Under the pieces are notes generated by a model that had not been told where the DNA came from, ran no database searches, and saw only the letters and a program-made list of their open reading frames with translations. Below, piece by piece: positions 23,721 to 34,079 of a DNA stretch of 64,000 nt. Location: assembly GCF_029227915.1 (NCBI RefSeq), contig NC_079883.1:4712001-4776000 (forward strand). Reading direction: 5' to 3'. Both the position numbers and the translations under genes were made by a program. This DNA is from Hydractinia symbiolongicarpus. Its lineage: Eukaryota > Cnidaria > Hydrozoa > Anthoathecata > Hydractiniidae. How positions within the stretch are numbered: position 1 is the stretch's first letter; the number at the start of each line of letters is the position of its first letter.

Positions 23721-24161
23721 TTCTAGTACAGTCGCGTGCGCGTACATCAGTGACGTCACCGCACCATCCAAGACCTAGTGCCTATTAATCAAGCACCATC
23801 CGATACCATCCCATATTAATCTATAAAAGACCTAGTATTTACCACAGATGACGTCATCAAAAAGTAGAATAAGAGGTCCAATATTTTCTAACACAATTCC
23901 CTAAAAATCAACGCGGACATCTCAGGGGAATTTCCCTAATGATATTCATCAAAAATCAACGCATGCGCAGTAAAGACAGGGAAAATTCCCTTGGGGGAAA
24001 TATGTTAATTTTGAGCAAGATGAAATCCTCCGACAATGTAAAAATTCTATGTAATAAAGAGAATGAACACACATACTGTCAAATAATTACGTGATATTGC
24101 AAAAGGTCGTATTAACGGGGTATTATAGGCTACGTAAAGCTGAATTATTTAGCTTATTGGA
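23721..24161 (+). repeat. Left TIR of Polinton copy 2
   Basis: Inverted match to 39047-39456. It carries GTGACGTCAC at 23750-23759 and GATGACGTCATC at 23847-23858. The match runs into coding sequence and stops immediately after the SAP-like domain of the leftmost gene (codons for SLLE). The outermost roughly 19 bases seen in the right TIR are missing. Confidence 0.88.
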
Positions 24162-24516
24162 GGAAGACGATATCGTAAACCATGAAAATTGGATCAAGGC
24201 CGTTGAAAATAATCCCTATATACTCGAATATGTCCCCAAACAATTTAAAACGCAGGACATGTGCAACAAGGCAGTTGAGGAGGAACCCTTCATGCTAGAG
24301 CATCTACTGGATCAATATAAAACGCAGGACATGTGCAACAAGGCTGTTGAAAAAGATCCCGACCTATTGAATGATGTGCCGGACCAGTTCAAGACCCAAG
24401 ACATGGGGTATAAGGCTGTTGGGGAGTATCCATCCATGCTTTTGGATGTGTCGGATCATATCAAGACGCAAGACATGTGCAACAGGGCCGTTGAAAAGGA
24501 TCCCCTGGTTCATTAA
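24063..24516 (+). pseudogene. SAP-like domain plus DUF4116-like repeats
   Basis: The frame begins at ATG 24063 inside the TIR with a SAP-like helix-turn-helix (TGYYRLRKAELFSLL). It continues into four to five repeats of about 24 residues with the pattern NKAVEKDP..L..VPDQFKTQDMC, resembling DUF4116 repeats. The N-terminal part is broken relative to the right-end gene by a CAA-to-TAA stop at codon 8 and a 2-base deletion near 24110. The repeat part is open to the stop at 24514-24516. The SAP-like part suggests DNA binding; the role of the repeats is unknown. A related broken gene is in copy 1. Confidence 0.7.
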
Positions 24517-24601
24517 GGGATCTGTACCCGGCGGGTACAGATGTCCAATATGTAGCTTCGGACCTTGTTAAAAAACTGTATAAAATGGTACTCTGTTACT
24601 A

Positions 24602-24930
24602 GTGCCCTGTAGAACTATGCGACATCGTCAGATGCCCCATGATATACAACCCTCCACAGGTAAGTTCAACAAAATCTGGATTTTTTTATGTGATGCAAAA
24701 CGTGGCTGCTCATATGGGCGAACATATATATACGAGGGCTACTTTTGTAGTAATGCATGCAGCCTGGTTTATGTGGAAGAGCGGAAGGTGCGTATGACAG
24801 CGTGTATGAAATATCGTTGTGGTTGTTGAAAAGGTGTTATAAAGGAAGGCCTGCTCCAGATTGGAGACGCCTCAAAAAACATGGGGGCGATTTGACACAA
24901 AAAGAATTCCTGGCCTCAATTGAAAGTTAA
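24602..24930 (+). pseudogene. Small cysteine-rich protein gene, frameshifted
   Basis: About 75 codons with cysteine pairs (FLCDAKRGCSYG, YFCSNACS, RCGC) suggest a zinc-binding fold. The frame stops at 24827-24829. A neighbouring frame continues with a basic segment (PAPDWRRLKKHGG) to a stop at 24928-24930, so a frameshift near 24825 is likely. No family is recognised. Confidence 0.5.
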
Positions 24931-24970
24931 TAATAAAATGTGTATCAACTGTCAATAAAGTTTGAAAAGT

Positions 24971-25117
24971 ATGATTTTCATGACATTCCTTACCGACATC
25001 GGTCTATCCCTACCACTTGTAATCCTAGCATGCATACAAGAATCAGAGAAGGAGGGGTCTAATGAACGAAGAACTAAAGATTTGGAGGATCGTCTTGATG
25101 TCCTAAAAAATGAATGA
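24971..25117 (+). CDS. 48-residue membrane protein
   Basis: Starts at ATG 24971. It has a hydrophobic N-terminal helix (MIFMTFLTDIGLSLPLVIL) and a charged, probably helical tail rich in Glu, Arg and Lys. It is the intact counterpart of 7301-7438 in copy 1. Its last codons overlap the start of the next gene by 8 bases (AAATGAATGA), a compact viral-style arrangement. Function unknown. Confidence 0.6.
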   Translation: MIFMTFLTDIGLSLPLVILACIQESEKEGSNERRTKDLEDRLDVLKNE

Positions 25118-25295
25118 GCATTGTAACGACTGTGAAAGGGTACTCGATGCATATTACAAATGTACCTGCGGACGTAGGTTTGTTGTAAGCGGTAAAATGC
25201 TATGCTGGTACTGTTATAATGAGCATATCACGTACAATGGGGGTGGCTGTGCATGTACAATGACATGTAAATCTCTGCAGTCGTTCGAAATATAG
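25110..25295 (+). CDS. 61-residue zinc-ribbon-like protein
   Basis: Starts at ATG 25110, overlapping the previous gene. The cysteine pattern C..C (NEHCNDC), C.C (YKCTCG), C..C (MLCWYC) and C.C (GCACTM) indicates metal binding, probably two zinc sites. The first 20 codons are conserved in copy 1. A nucleic-acid or protein-binding role is inferred from the fold type only. Confidence 0.6.
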   Translation: MNEHCNDCERVLDAYYKCTCGRRFVVSGKMLCWYCYNEHITYNGGGCACTMTCKSLQSFEI

Positions 25296-25305
25296 AATAA
25301 ACAAG

Positions 25306-25884
25306 ATGCTACGATTTGAGAATGAGCTTGTCAAACCTAAATTATTCTACTCATTTGCTGCTACCTTCACAGACATCAACGATATCAATGTGGACTACCT
25401 GACGATGTTAGATCCCATTCCTGCTAACGGGGCTAAGGATCAACGGTATATAGTAGGATATCAAACACGAGACCTTGTGGTAGCCCTCAGGGTAAAGACA
25501 CCTAAAATCTGGTCCCCGCATGGAGTCACCCGGTACAACGCAAATGGGCTACCGGCAATGAGTTTCGATTTCGAAGAGTACCCTGATTGGGTTGAGAAGT
25601 ATCGCCAAATCTAGTCCAAGATTGAAGGGTTGATTTCCGAGCAATTAACGACGGAGCCCGTGAAAAAGGACCGTTATGTGAATGCCAAACTCAAATATAA
25701 CAAGGATACAATCACAACTAAATTTTACGGTATGCCAGTACCCTACGATGAGCCCTGCCAAGCCAGCGCTATTCTAGCCTTTTCGTCTGTATACGTACAA
25801 GGTAAAAACCACTACCCCCAGACACACATCACAGAATGTCGGTATAAAGACTTTTAAGAGGAGTGGTTACTAAGTGAGGATTAA
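25306..25884 (+). pseudogene. Unrecognised Polinton protein, two in-frame stops
   Basis: A single frame of about 190 codons from ATG 25306, interrupted by TAG at 25612-25614 and TAA at 25855-25857, finally ending at 25882-25884. The reading is otherwise continuous and protein-like (RYIVGYQTRDLVVALRVKTP, KIWSPHGV). It has no transmembrane segment. A small nucleic-acid-binding protein is possible, but no motif supports a name. Confidence 0.55.
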
Positions 25885-25998
25885 AAAAACATATATTTTA
25901 TAGGCTCCGAATGACCTATAAAATGTATACAAAATTAAGGCTTATATTCGGGTGGGGACTCTACATAGTGCTTGCATATTGCACAGATTAAAGTTTTT

Positions 25999-26345
25999 TT
26001 AAATTTCGTCTTTCCCCTCCTCTCTACCCTTGGCAACCAACTGGGCTCTCTCCTGTTCGTTGATAGCATTTGCAATCCTGTTAAACCTCTGCCGCTTTTG
26101 TTCCTTAAGCAACATGTATTTTTCCTTTTAACGGCTAATCAGGCTATACTCGTGGTCGCTGATTATACCATTTTCCATTGCCTTGCTGATCAGATCTACA
26201 ATCGAGTTTAGTTTCGCCTCCGCAAGCAGCCTTATACCCCCATGTTTTTTGGATTTAACACGTAGACGTCTTGAAGCGTTCGGAAGACCGGCTTGCCCTA
26301 TTCCGGCGGCAATCGCGAGTCCCGCCATGGCACAAGCCAGGGGAA
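25999..26345 (-). pseudogene. Gly-rich membrane protein, N terminus deleted
   Basis: Starts within a Gly/Ala-rich hydrophobic segment (GVPLACAMAGLAIAAGIG) and continues with a charged helical region (IRLLAEAKLNSIVDLI..A, ISDHEYSLIS) and a Lys/Glu/Arg tail. An in-frame TAA follows LISR; the frame then stays open to the stop at 25999-26001. This C-terminal layout is common in a small Polinton protein family. The N-terminal coiled coil, kept in copy 1 at 6915-7170, is missing through a deletion of about 270 bp that fuses this fragment to the upstream gene. Confidence 0.65.
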
Positions 26346-27001
26346 CCCCCAAAATGCACATTGTGAGACCTCACGTTTTTCTCCTGGTGATATACGTCTG
26401 TTAACATGAACTCCAGACGATCGGTTGAACCCTTCAGTGGGAGGTATACAGGACTGTCGAAGGTCCAGGTCAGCATATCTCCCCAGGCGTTTAACTCTTT
26501 GGTGGAAAGCAAAGCAAGAATTTTTGATTTCTTCCCATCCAGTAGACAATCATCCTCATCCAGCTGGGGACAAACGAGTCTCAGCCTATGGTAAATGTCG
26601 GTCTTATAGTACCCATCATAGTCGCCCTTCATATAATATTTCTTACTAGGCTCGTAGGGTAGGCCTAGAAGCTCTTGTAATTGTCGATTCATCACCACTG
26701 AGTACCCCTCGCTGATACAGAGCCTGCAGTAGCCACTTTTCAATACGAAAAGCCTGATCTTGTCCTCTGCCTGGTTATTCACAATAGTTGCAATATCTTC
26801 TATCCTGTATAAACCGCTGATGATCTCGATCCGAGTCACTCTCTGGTCAGGCCCCACCTTATGCATGGTAAACTCTGTATTGCTATATAAATTCAGCCCA
26901 GGTCTAATAGATATAGATTTTAGAGCTATTTGAGTGTCCTGTCCAAGGTAGTCTTCGAATATAGTAGGCTTTTCGATATCAGTGATGTACAGTTGTTTCA
27001 T
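26340..27001 (-). CDS. Probable minor virion protein (penton-like)
   Basis: ATG at 26999-27001. The frame is open for about 220 codons before running through the deletion junction into the membrane-protein remnant. Features are KQLYITDIEKPTIFEDYLGQ, a GLYRIEDIATIVN segment, RQLQELLGLPY, and a C-terminal part with CPQLDEDDCLLDGKKSK and YLPLKGSTDRLEF. The layout resembles the single-jelly-roll minor capsid proteins of other Polintons; this is inference from order and strand pattern, not from a diagnostic motif. It is divergent from the next gene with 70 bp between start codons, including an ATATATA stretch. Confidence 0.55.
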
Positions 27002-27071
27002 CTCCTTTCTTCTAACAAGAAGGGGAATAAATATATACCAATACAACCATTCTGCAAAGTACAAAAGTAAT

Positions 27072-28238
27072 ATGGCCACTTGGTGTAACCAATCTGGAGC
27101 ATCAGGATCTGTATGTATCGACTAAGTCCCATATTTCAGTGGTCCTGAGTTTACCAAGTATGCCATCAAGGTCCCAACAACCTACCTTGGTGACCCTGTT
27201 AATGTGAATTGGAAAGGGCAAGCGTTGGATTAATGGAATATTCAGGTGAACTTCGCCACACACTGTGCAACAACAGCCCTAGGCATATGTGCCAAGCACA
27301 TGACGGGTTCGGTATCCCTCATAAACAGCTTTAAATCTAACGTTTACTATCATATGCGACTATTCTGGGAAGGATGAAAGTCCCCATGCCTTTTGACGAT
27401 GGGTTTTCTCAGTATAAAAATCCCTACTCCACCTATGCGCAGGTATGTCATGAGTACGGTGCAGATCCTAATGTCTTGTATAAATTCAAGGCCGTCATGT
27501 CGTCATTGACGAATGGTAGATGGTGGCCCCAGGTTGATTGGGACCGGGCAAAATTTATCATGCCGAAAAGTCAAGGTCTAACATCGGAGGGTCTGATCAA
27601 GCTGAGTGAGAGCATCAGGGTTTACGTGGTCTTGTTACTGGGATCACAAGCAGGCGCCAAAGCATCCCTAATTGGCTCCAATGCTGACAACTACACGGCA
27701 AGGCAAATTCTGGTCCAAAAATTTGAGGCTATGGTCCAACGTCAGGAAAATCATGACATTAACGAGTTCCAAAAAGTACTGCAATATGCCAGGACTCCAG
27801 CCTATGGAAACTTTGCCGTAATGCACCACGTGTACATATTGCCCTCCGATATGAATCTGCGTATAGGGAGGATTTTGGGATATAACAACAACATCCTCAT
27901 AGCCCCTGCTAACGCAATCATCGGCATAAAACTTGACCTGAATAATATGCCTATTGTGCAACATGCCGCACCTCTTATACATACTTTACCACCTACGCCC
28001 ACAAAGCATACTACATCCCCCCAGGCATACCATACCACCCAAACATATAACACCTATTACACCTCCTATACATACTCCTGATCATACCATACAGCCCATA
28101 CCATCTATACCTCCCAGGCCCGCAACATCGTCTCCCATACCCGAACAACTCCAACCAAACCAACACGAGGATACCAAGACCCTAATTATAACAGGAGTCG
28201 GGATTATCCTGGCCTATATTTGGTTGCAAAAAAAATAG
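27072..28238 (+). pseudogene. Large unrecognised Polinton protein with C-terminal TM
   Basis: Probable start ATG 27072. The coding path has in-frame stops near 27123 and 27237, a frameshift near 27372, and another near 27955-27990. The longest intact piece is 27374-28081. The middle is globular (VNWKGQALD, WWPQVDWDRAKFI, NLRIGRILGYNNNIL). The tail is proline/histidine-rich and ends in a membrane-spanning segment followed by lysines (LIITGVGIILAYIWLQKK). Copy 1 has a homologue with an 85-codon deletion. A membrane-anchored virion or fibre-like protein fits the layout but is not proven. Confidence 0.55.
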
Positions 28239-28241
28239 GGC

Positions 28242-29417
28242 TTATTTAAAATATAGTACGACAAACCCAACAGCGGCAGCGGCTTCCATATACAGATGCT
28301 TGGCTGCATATGTAACGATAGTTGACACCACCCTCAGAAGGAACGAGACCACCGTACCGATGACTGCGGGCAATGCAGCCCCTGCTTTACCCGCCAAATA
28401 TTTAAGAAAATTTCCAAGCCTCTCAAGCACCCCCGGCGCTTTACCCTGTAACAGAGAGTACGATGGTGGAAGCAGAGACCACACTTGCAATGGCAAGGCC
28501 CTGCTCCTTGAAGAGTATTTTGAGCTTGTCCAGCAGAGTTTTATGATCCCCAGAGATTTTCAACAGCGTGTCTTTGATGTGTCTCAGTTGGCTTTAAATA
28601 TCACGGTTAAGCTCCTTCACTTTCTCCTGCAAAACATTCATCTTTTTAATACCCTCTCAAACTTTTCAATGGCTTCCTTCGCACCTTCGTGGATCTCATC
28701 ATCGGCATCTACCTGATTCTTGATCCTTTTAATACTATCCTCCGAATTTTTAATATTTACATTATACGAGGCTATTTTATTTTCCAGGTTTTTAATATTC
28801 CTTTGGTAATTCACGTTCGGTGAATTTACCGGAGAATGAGGTTTCCTCCGTAAGGGTTCCCGCATCGGAGATTGGCGTTTCCTCCGTAAGGGTTTCAACA
28901 TCATGCATAATTCTCCTGATATTACTAATCGTTTTCATCTGAATTATCTCACCAGAGTCCTCCTCACCCTCATTAACAATAGTATTAACCTCCATTGCAA
29001 GCTTCCAGACCACCTCCATCTTGTTGGTTCTAAAACCAAAGTCACGTATGGGTTCTATAAAAGACCCGAGGCTTCGTAAGCCACCACCTCTAACCTTATA
29101 CATTTTTTTGGTAATATCTTTATAAAAAGACGTTTTCCCTCCACAAGAAAATCTTCATAGGGGATTACATGGACCTCCACCAATTCCATCCTTGGGTCCT
29201 TTCTAATTTGGTCATATAATTGATTGACTCTCTAAACTTCCAACTCCCTGCCCGTATCAATACCCGTCATGGTATGTCGTTGTTGCCCCGATGTTGATGG
29301 AAGTTGCTGCGTCCCAGGGAGTTGCGTCGATTGTTGGGTATCCCCTTTGTCACCCTTATCGTCCTCATCATGCTTACCAATATCCTCTTCCGGTGTGAAT
29401 ACTGGATTATCAGCCAT
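28242..29417 (-). pseudogene. Polinton coiled-coil/Ala-rich membrane protein, multiply broken
   Basis: The coding path runs over four frames: start MADNPVFTPEEDIG at 29417, TAG at 29232-29234, a slip in an A7 run near 29105, a shift near 28800, stops near 28660 and 28580, and a shift near 28460. The order is an acidic N terminus, a globular part (LRSLGSFIEPIRDFGFRTN), repeated ETLTEET segments, a coiled coil, a hydrophobic helix (GLAIASVVSASTIVLSVTG) and a terminal Ala-rich membrane segment. The last part matches copy 1. This C-terminal architecture recurs in metazoan Polintons; its role is unknown. Confidence 0.6.
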
Positions 29418-29451
29418 CTTTATTTACAACATTTTTCCTCCTATAATAGAT

Positions 29452-30706
29452 ATGAATGCGTTTGAAACCATACTAGTCCAAGTAACTTCTGGGTATGAAA
29501 GGTAGAGACAGAGGGTTAAAATCTCGCATACGCCATCAACCATAAATCAGAACGAGGATCTGTACATTGACATACCCAATATGCCACAAAATGATTTTAT
29601 ATTTCCTGGTAGTCTCAAGCTCCTATTTGATCTGACGCTGACGGGGACCAATACAACAAGAACCTTCGTGTCGAACATAGGGAAAAGTCTGGTGAAAAGC
29701 CTACGCATTACCCTAAACGGCAAGGAGGTGCAAAGCATTAGTGATTACAACATTTTAGCCGTATATCAGGATCTCAGGCTACCCAAGTTTGATAGAGACA
29801 AGAATCTCATCCTGCATGGTATTAATCCCAACGACAGGACCATTAGGGCCTTACAGGTAAATGCTAGTGATCATGTGGGGACCGATGAAGAAAAAGCAAT
29901 CGTGGCAGCCTATGGGAACACCTTTTGCATACCCCTAGGCCAAATGTTTGAACTGATCTTCCATTCTACCCGGCGGGACTCTATGACCGCCTCCAATTCA
30001 TCGTAAATATCGCACCTTACGCCGACGTCATCAAAGATGGAGGGACGGCAGCCTCGGGCAGCACGGCAACCAAGCCGGCTGATGCTTCGTACAAGATCAC
30101 CAATATCAGATTGGAGTTTAACAAGATCACCCATGAAGGCTTGGCAGGTGCTATGATGTCAAGATATGCAAGACTCGCTTTGCCCTATGAACGAATTTTG
30201 AGAATGAAGGTGGTCACCATGAAGACGGCAGATACCAGTTACAACCTCCAGATCGACTCTCCATCAAAATCGTTCAAAGGTGTCCTGGTATTATTCATAA
30301 ACCCTGGAAAAGTAAAGCCATATGCCGGTGTTAACGAAACGTTTTATAACCCCAAAATCAAAAAGATTAGCGTCACTGTCGAGGGGGAGCCCAAGAACTC
30401 TACTCTCACGCAATGTTACCCAAGGATCATCTGGAACAAGTCGTGAACCTCTTTGGAAGCCACGACTCGAACGTCACGATTGGCCAATTTTTTAACGAAC
30501 GGTACGCGTTGTTCATCGACTTCAGGGCATCCCCTGACAATATTTTGCATGGTAGTGGAAGGCCCCTGCAACGTCTAAGTGATAGCATCACCTTGCATAT
30601 TACAAAGAAAGCTCATGGAACCGGTGATTTTAAGTGTTATGTGTACTTCCTCAAAGACGAGCAAATGAATATTTTGGATGGTAGGCTAGATCGTGTGGAG
30701 TACTGA
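29452..30706 (+). pseudogene. Major capsid protein (double jelly-roll type)
   Basis: About 418 codons from ATG 29452, the usual size range for Polinton/adintovirus major capsid proteins. Recognised from FPGSLKLLFDLTLTGTN, SLVKSLRITLNGKEV, GQMFELIF, and the C-terminal GSGRPLQRLSDSITLHITKK pattern, all typical of the family. Breaks are TAG at 29503-29505, a frameshift near 29965-29980, and another near 30410. In related elements this protein forms the hexon-like shell. It is followed at a spacing of 13 bases by a small gene in the same direction. Confidence 0.82.
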
Positions 30707-30719
30707 AATAAAGAGCGAC

Positions 30720-31119
30720 ATGGCCACAATAGCTGTGATAGTGGCTGGGGCGGCCATAAACGCCCTTGCATTCAGCGGTTTAAATTATTTATTCAGCAAG
30801 CTCTCAGGGCATGGGGCAGCCGAAATTAAACGGCACGACGAGGCCGTTGAAAAGCTCAATACGGCACAGGCCCATTGGATACGGGACCGGCAGGCCAAGC
30901 TCGACTGGTTTGCGACAGAAAGAGAGAAGCAACTTAGGGCGGGAAAAAGTTTGAGGGAGCTGGACAATGATATGTATCAATTTTATATTTCCTCAGACAA
31001 AAAAAAACCCATAATTGAAGGACTTCTACACCCCTTCAAAAACCCAACAAGATGGGGAATTGGCCTTTGTTGATGGTTCATTGTCCCTGCTGGGCTTTGT
31101 AGCTTACAAGTATCTGTAA
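30720..31119 (+). pseudogene. Small Polinton membrane protein downstream of the capsid gene
   Basis: ATG at 30720 starts an Ala-rich hydrophobic helix (IAVIVAGAAINALAFSG). A charged coiled-coil-like part follows (HDEAVEKLNTAQAHWIRDRQ), then a second hydrophobic segment (LSLLGFVAYKYL) reached after a frameshift near 31036. This two-helix layout next to the capsid gene recurs in metazoan Polintons. Membrane or virion function is inferred. Confidence 0.65.
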
Positions 31120-31154
31120 CAACGTGCGTTTTTTAACACGTATAAAAAAAAGAC

Positions 31155-32066
31155 ATGTCAAAAGCATCGCATATTATTACAGAGGAGGAAACAAAAAAGC
31201 TTGGCAATATCTACTATATCCCAAACAATTTGTGGGTCGGACGGAAAGCCGTCAAATTACTCGCAAAGGAGAGCGGCCTCTTCAAAAAGCTAGTCACTCA
31301 TTGGTTTAGTAGGCAACTCTTATTTCTCAGGCATATCAAAGGCCCTAAAAAGATCGATTACCTGTATTTCACTATTACGACACCCAATGAAATGCATCAG
31401 TTTGATCCGCTGTATATGCCTCACGATAGGTTGTATGGAAACACGTACAAATACATTCTGACGGGATGAAGTGACTTCACGTTATAAGGTAGCGAGGCCC
31501 CTAAGAACCAAGAAAGCTGGCGAGGTCGCCGACATGATCAAAGATATCTATAAAGCGGGATCCCTACATTATCCTAAAATCTTCCAATGTGATAATGGTA
31601 GCCAGTTTAAGTCAAATGTAATGAAACTACTGGAGGATAAGAGTGTTGAGATCAACCGGGCCACTACGAAGTACCACCATACGTTCACGGCCTTTGTGGA
31701 ATGCTACAACAAGGTCCTTGCAGAGAGACTATTTAAGCCTCAAGATGCCCAGGAGTTAGCATCCGATGAGAGTAGTACCACCCGGGTCAAACATCTGTAT
31801 ACCACCGTCAAAAGCCTTAATAATACCAAGACTTCTATGATAAACATGAAACCTAACAAGGCTATCAAGCTGGATGAGGTATCGTTCGCAAAAGGCGAGG
31901 AATATCCCGGGGAAAAGCCTCCACCTGAGGATGGTCTCTACCTCTAGAGCATGGAGATCAAAAGAGACGAGCCACTGATGCCTTCTGGAGTAAAGATATG
32001 TATAGGTTGCACCATATTATGTTGAAGTGTCCCCAGAATATGTTAAAGAGTGGTAATAGGATCTAG
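31155..32066 (+). pseudogene. Retroviral-type integrase (rve)
   Basis: Catalyses insertion of the element ends in related Polintons. The N-terminal part is intact at 31155-31469 and includes the first catalytic Asp (MHQFDPLYMPHDRL). A frameshift/stop near 31468-31475 separates it from the core at 31471-31947. The second Asp (FQCDNGSQF) and the Glu (FTAFVECYNK) are 35 residues apart, giving the D,D(35)E signature. A further shift near 31935 leads to a C-terminal remnant (DMYRLHHIMLK) ending at 32064-32066. No chromodomain is visible. All catalytic residues remain although the frame is broken. Confidence 0.85.
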
Positions 32067-32145
32067 CTTCACCAAGGGGTGATGTGGCACCACACCCACT
32101 TTTGCATATATTTTTTACTACCTGCAAGGGTAGTAAAAATCGTGC

Positions 32146-32908
32146 CTATTCCGCAAGTTCCAGGAGTCTTTCATGGGTGTAATTCTCACCAAGCCTAAAA
32201 TTTCTAACCCTTTCCAGGTTTACTTCAGTACATCCACGTTCCCGGAGCCAGTTGTAATGGACTATAGCATTCGGGGTCTCTGCCAGTACCACGACCTCGC
32301 CCTTGTGGTAATCAACGAGTTTATTCCGAATCTTCTGTGCTACAAAGCCTGTTGACTACAGAAGGCAAGGTATTGAAAGGGATCGCCATTACACTTCCGG
32401 ATGATGACCATGCTATTATCCTTTCCGGGATCTTCAAGGTGAGGCACAGCATGTTGCCGTAGCTCCACAATTTCATTTCCCAACATCACGATTTGACTAT
32501 CTCTGTCTTCAATTTCATCATTTAATAAGGCAAGGGCCCCATCCCTATCTTCCAGGGCTTGACGCTGCTCCTTAATTACATCTTGTAGTTTTTGGGCACC
32601 TGCCCTGGCCAACCATTTAATGACCCCAACAGCTTTTGGCTTTTTTGATCCACGCACAATTTCCAGGGCGCCCTCGAGTGTGACAAAGACATTATGTCCA
32701 TTTTTCCCTCCTCCCCGCATACCTGATTGGGGGCCCATGGGAGATGCCCCCATTGGACCCCACTATTTCTGACCTGGTTGATATGGATGCCAAAGGTATT
32801 GTCATATTTTTTAACTTTTTCAATACCCAGAAACCGTCCCAAGTTGGCGCGTTTAAACATAGGCTGATCTTGGTTGTTCCCGCTCCTGCGTTGAACATAA
32901 CTTGCGTT
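32146..32908 (-). pseudogene. BRO-N/MSV199-like protein with coiled coil and C-terminal domain
   Basis: Features in order: MFKRANLGRFLGIEKVKKYD, then GALEIVRGSKKPKAVGVIKW, a coiled coil (EQRQALEDRDGALALLNDEI), and a C-terminal domain with TPNAIVHYNWLRERGC. Frame changes occur near 32680-32750 and 32350. Proteins of this kind, related to the BRO/KilA-N group of large DNA viruses, recur in metazoan Polintons and are thought to bind DNA. The start is uncertain; the first ATG of the matching frame is at 32858-32860 but similarity may begin further upstream. Confidence 0.65.
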
Positions 32909-32954
32909 GACATCTTTCTAATATATCAACGTAAGCCAGAGGTTTTCGCTGTGC

Positions 32955-33573
32955 TCAATCCAAAATTTTCCACGTTCTAGGATGTTTAAGCCTTATGTAT
33001 AGACACGCGTGCTTGGACCTCTTCAATTCAACCTTAACATCATCCCAGTCTGTTATTAGGTTCGTCTCTTCATCGATTAGTCTCATGTCGTTGCGTTCAT
33101 GTGGGTACCATAAAAACAGGGATTTTTTCTGTCTTCGCAATTTCTTGGGCAAGGCGTTATATGACTGCGTTAGTAGCCAAAGACTGTGTTTGCGATGCCA
33201 TCCTGAAATAGCAAGCTCAAGCAGGGACTGTCTCCGCTTGTCGAAATCCTCGTTCGCTATACAATCATCGACTACAAACAAGGTGTCCTCGCCCGCTAGT
33301 AACGACGACAATTTTGCTACCCATTCAAACAGCTCATTTCCTGGATCTATCAGGAATACATATTCGTCTTTTCATAATGAGGCTCTCTCTAGGTATGTCT
33401 TATTCCATCGTAGGGTAGGGCAAAGTATCACGATATTGTGATACTTTGCCCGAAAATGAATACAAGGAACACCCCTCGTATTCATTTTCGAGGAGATTAA
33501 AAACACGTTGTGTCTTGCCACAAGACGTCAGGCCGGTGAAGATTGCCGTATGTGGATCTCTTACGACATCCAT
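32955..33573 (-). pseudogene. A32/FtsK-type genome-packaging ATPase
   Basis: ATG at 33571-33573. Walker A is GLTSCGKTQ, Walker B is TLFVVDDC, and the downstream WLLTQSY element is in the usual place. The part 32955-33311 is intact. The segment between the two Walker motifs is damaged by a short inserted inverted copy (33418-33489, described separately) and a TGA just downstream. In related elements this ATPase packages DNA into capsids. The start overlaps the end of the next gene upstream to within four bases. Confidence 0.85.
33418..33489. repeat. Two adjacent perfect hairpins inside the ATPase gene
   Basis: GGGCAAAGTATCAC (33418-33431) pairs with 33438-33451 over a 6-base loop. GAAAATGAATAC (33452-33463) pairs with 33478-33489 over a 14-base loop. 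Both halves look like reverse copies of the coding sequence on either side, as expected for a templated (snap-back) insertion of about 21 bp. Confidence 0.85.
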
Positions 33574-33576
33574 TTA

Positions 33577-33885
33577 CTAATGTTTGCTCCACCTCCTGTC
33601 GTAAACCTTGGGGTACAGGGCACCACAGCACGAACATATCAATACACCCCCATGATTGTTTTCCAATAATCCCCGACAGGCATGGCAGAGCTTAGTCCTT
33701 CGAGCCTTGTATTCGAGGGGTGGTGGAGTATATGTTAATTTTCCTTGCAGGCATTGCAGTGCATTGCGATACCTTTCAATGAGCCTTGCCTTCTCCGGGC
33801 TATCCCCAATAAGTTCGATATACCGGGGTATAATGTTGTATGTAAAGAGATCATATAAAATCAGATAGTTTTCATCCTGTTGAAC
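33577..33885 (-). CDS. Zinc-ribbon protein upstream of the ATPase
   Basis: An open frame of about 100 codons without a clear ATG; the first codons are uncertain, and the frame overlaps the previous gene. An acidic/hydrophobic N-terminal part (YNIIPRYIELIGDSPEK) leads to a C-terminal zinc ribbon with CHAC and CSCC pairs and the end YPKVYDRRWSKH. A small zinc-ribbon protein at this position recurs in Polintons. Its function is unknown. Confidence 0.55.
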   Translation of the reverse strand, partial: VQQDENYLILYDLFTYNIIPRYIELIGDSPEKARLIERYRNALQCLQGKLTYTPPPLEYKARRTKLCHACRGLLENNHGGVLICSCCGALYPKVYDRRWSKH

Positions 33886-34079
33886 ACCCTAATTTTCTTA
33901 TCAATAGCAATGGGATCCAACTCGTGTTCAACATCTTCGATATCTCTATTTGCTACAGCCTGCCTTTCCTTGGTCTTAGCCAGGCAACCTATACGGGCCT
34001 TGGTTCGGGAATTGCTCCTTATTTTAAACCTATTAAGCGGTAATATTTGCTTACAGATCCTACAACATTTGATCTCCAT
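33861..34079 (-). CDS. Small zinc-finger protein (LPLN..F type)
   Basis: 72 codons. C-C..C near the N terminus (KCCRICKQILPLNRF) and a later Cys form a short finger, then a charged helical tail (ERQAVANRDIEDVEHELDPI). The start codon overlaps the stop of the upstream gene by about 20 bases. The finger matches the one in the adjacent upstream gene, so the two look like a tandem duplication. Confidence 0.55.
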   Translation of the reverse strand: MEIKCCRICKQILPLNRFKIRSNSRTKARIGCLAKTKERQAVANRDIEDVEHELDPIAIDKKIRVFNRMKTI

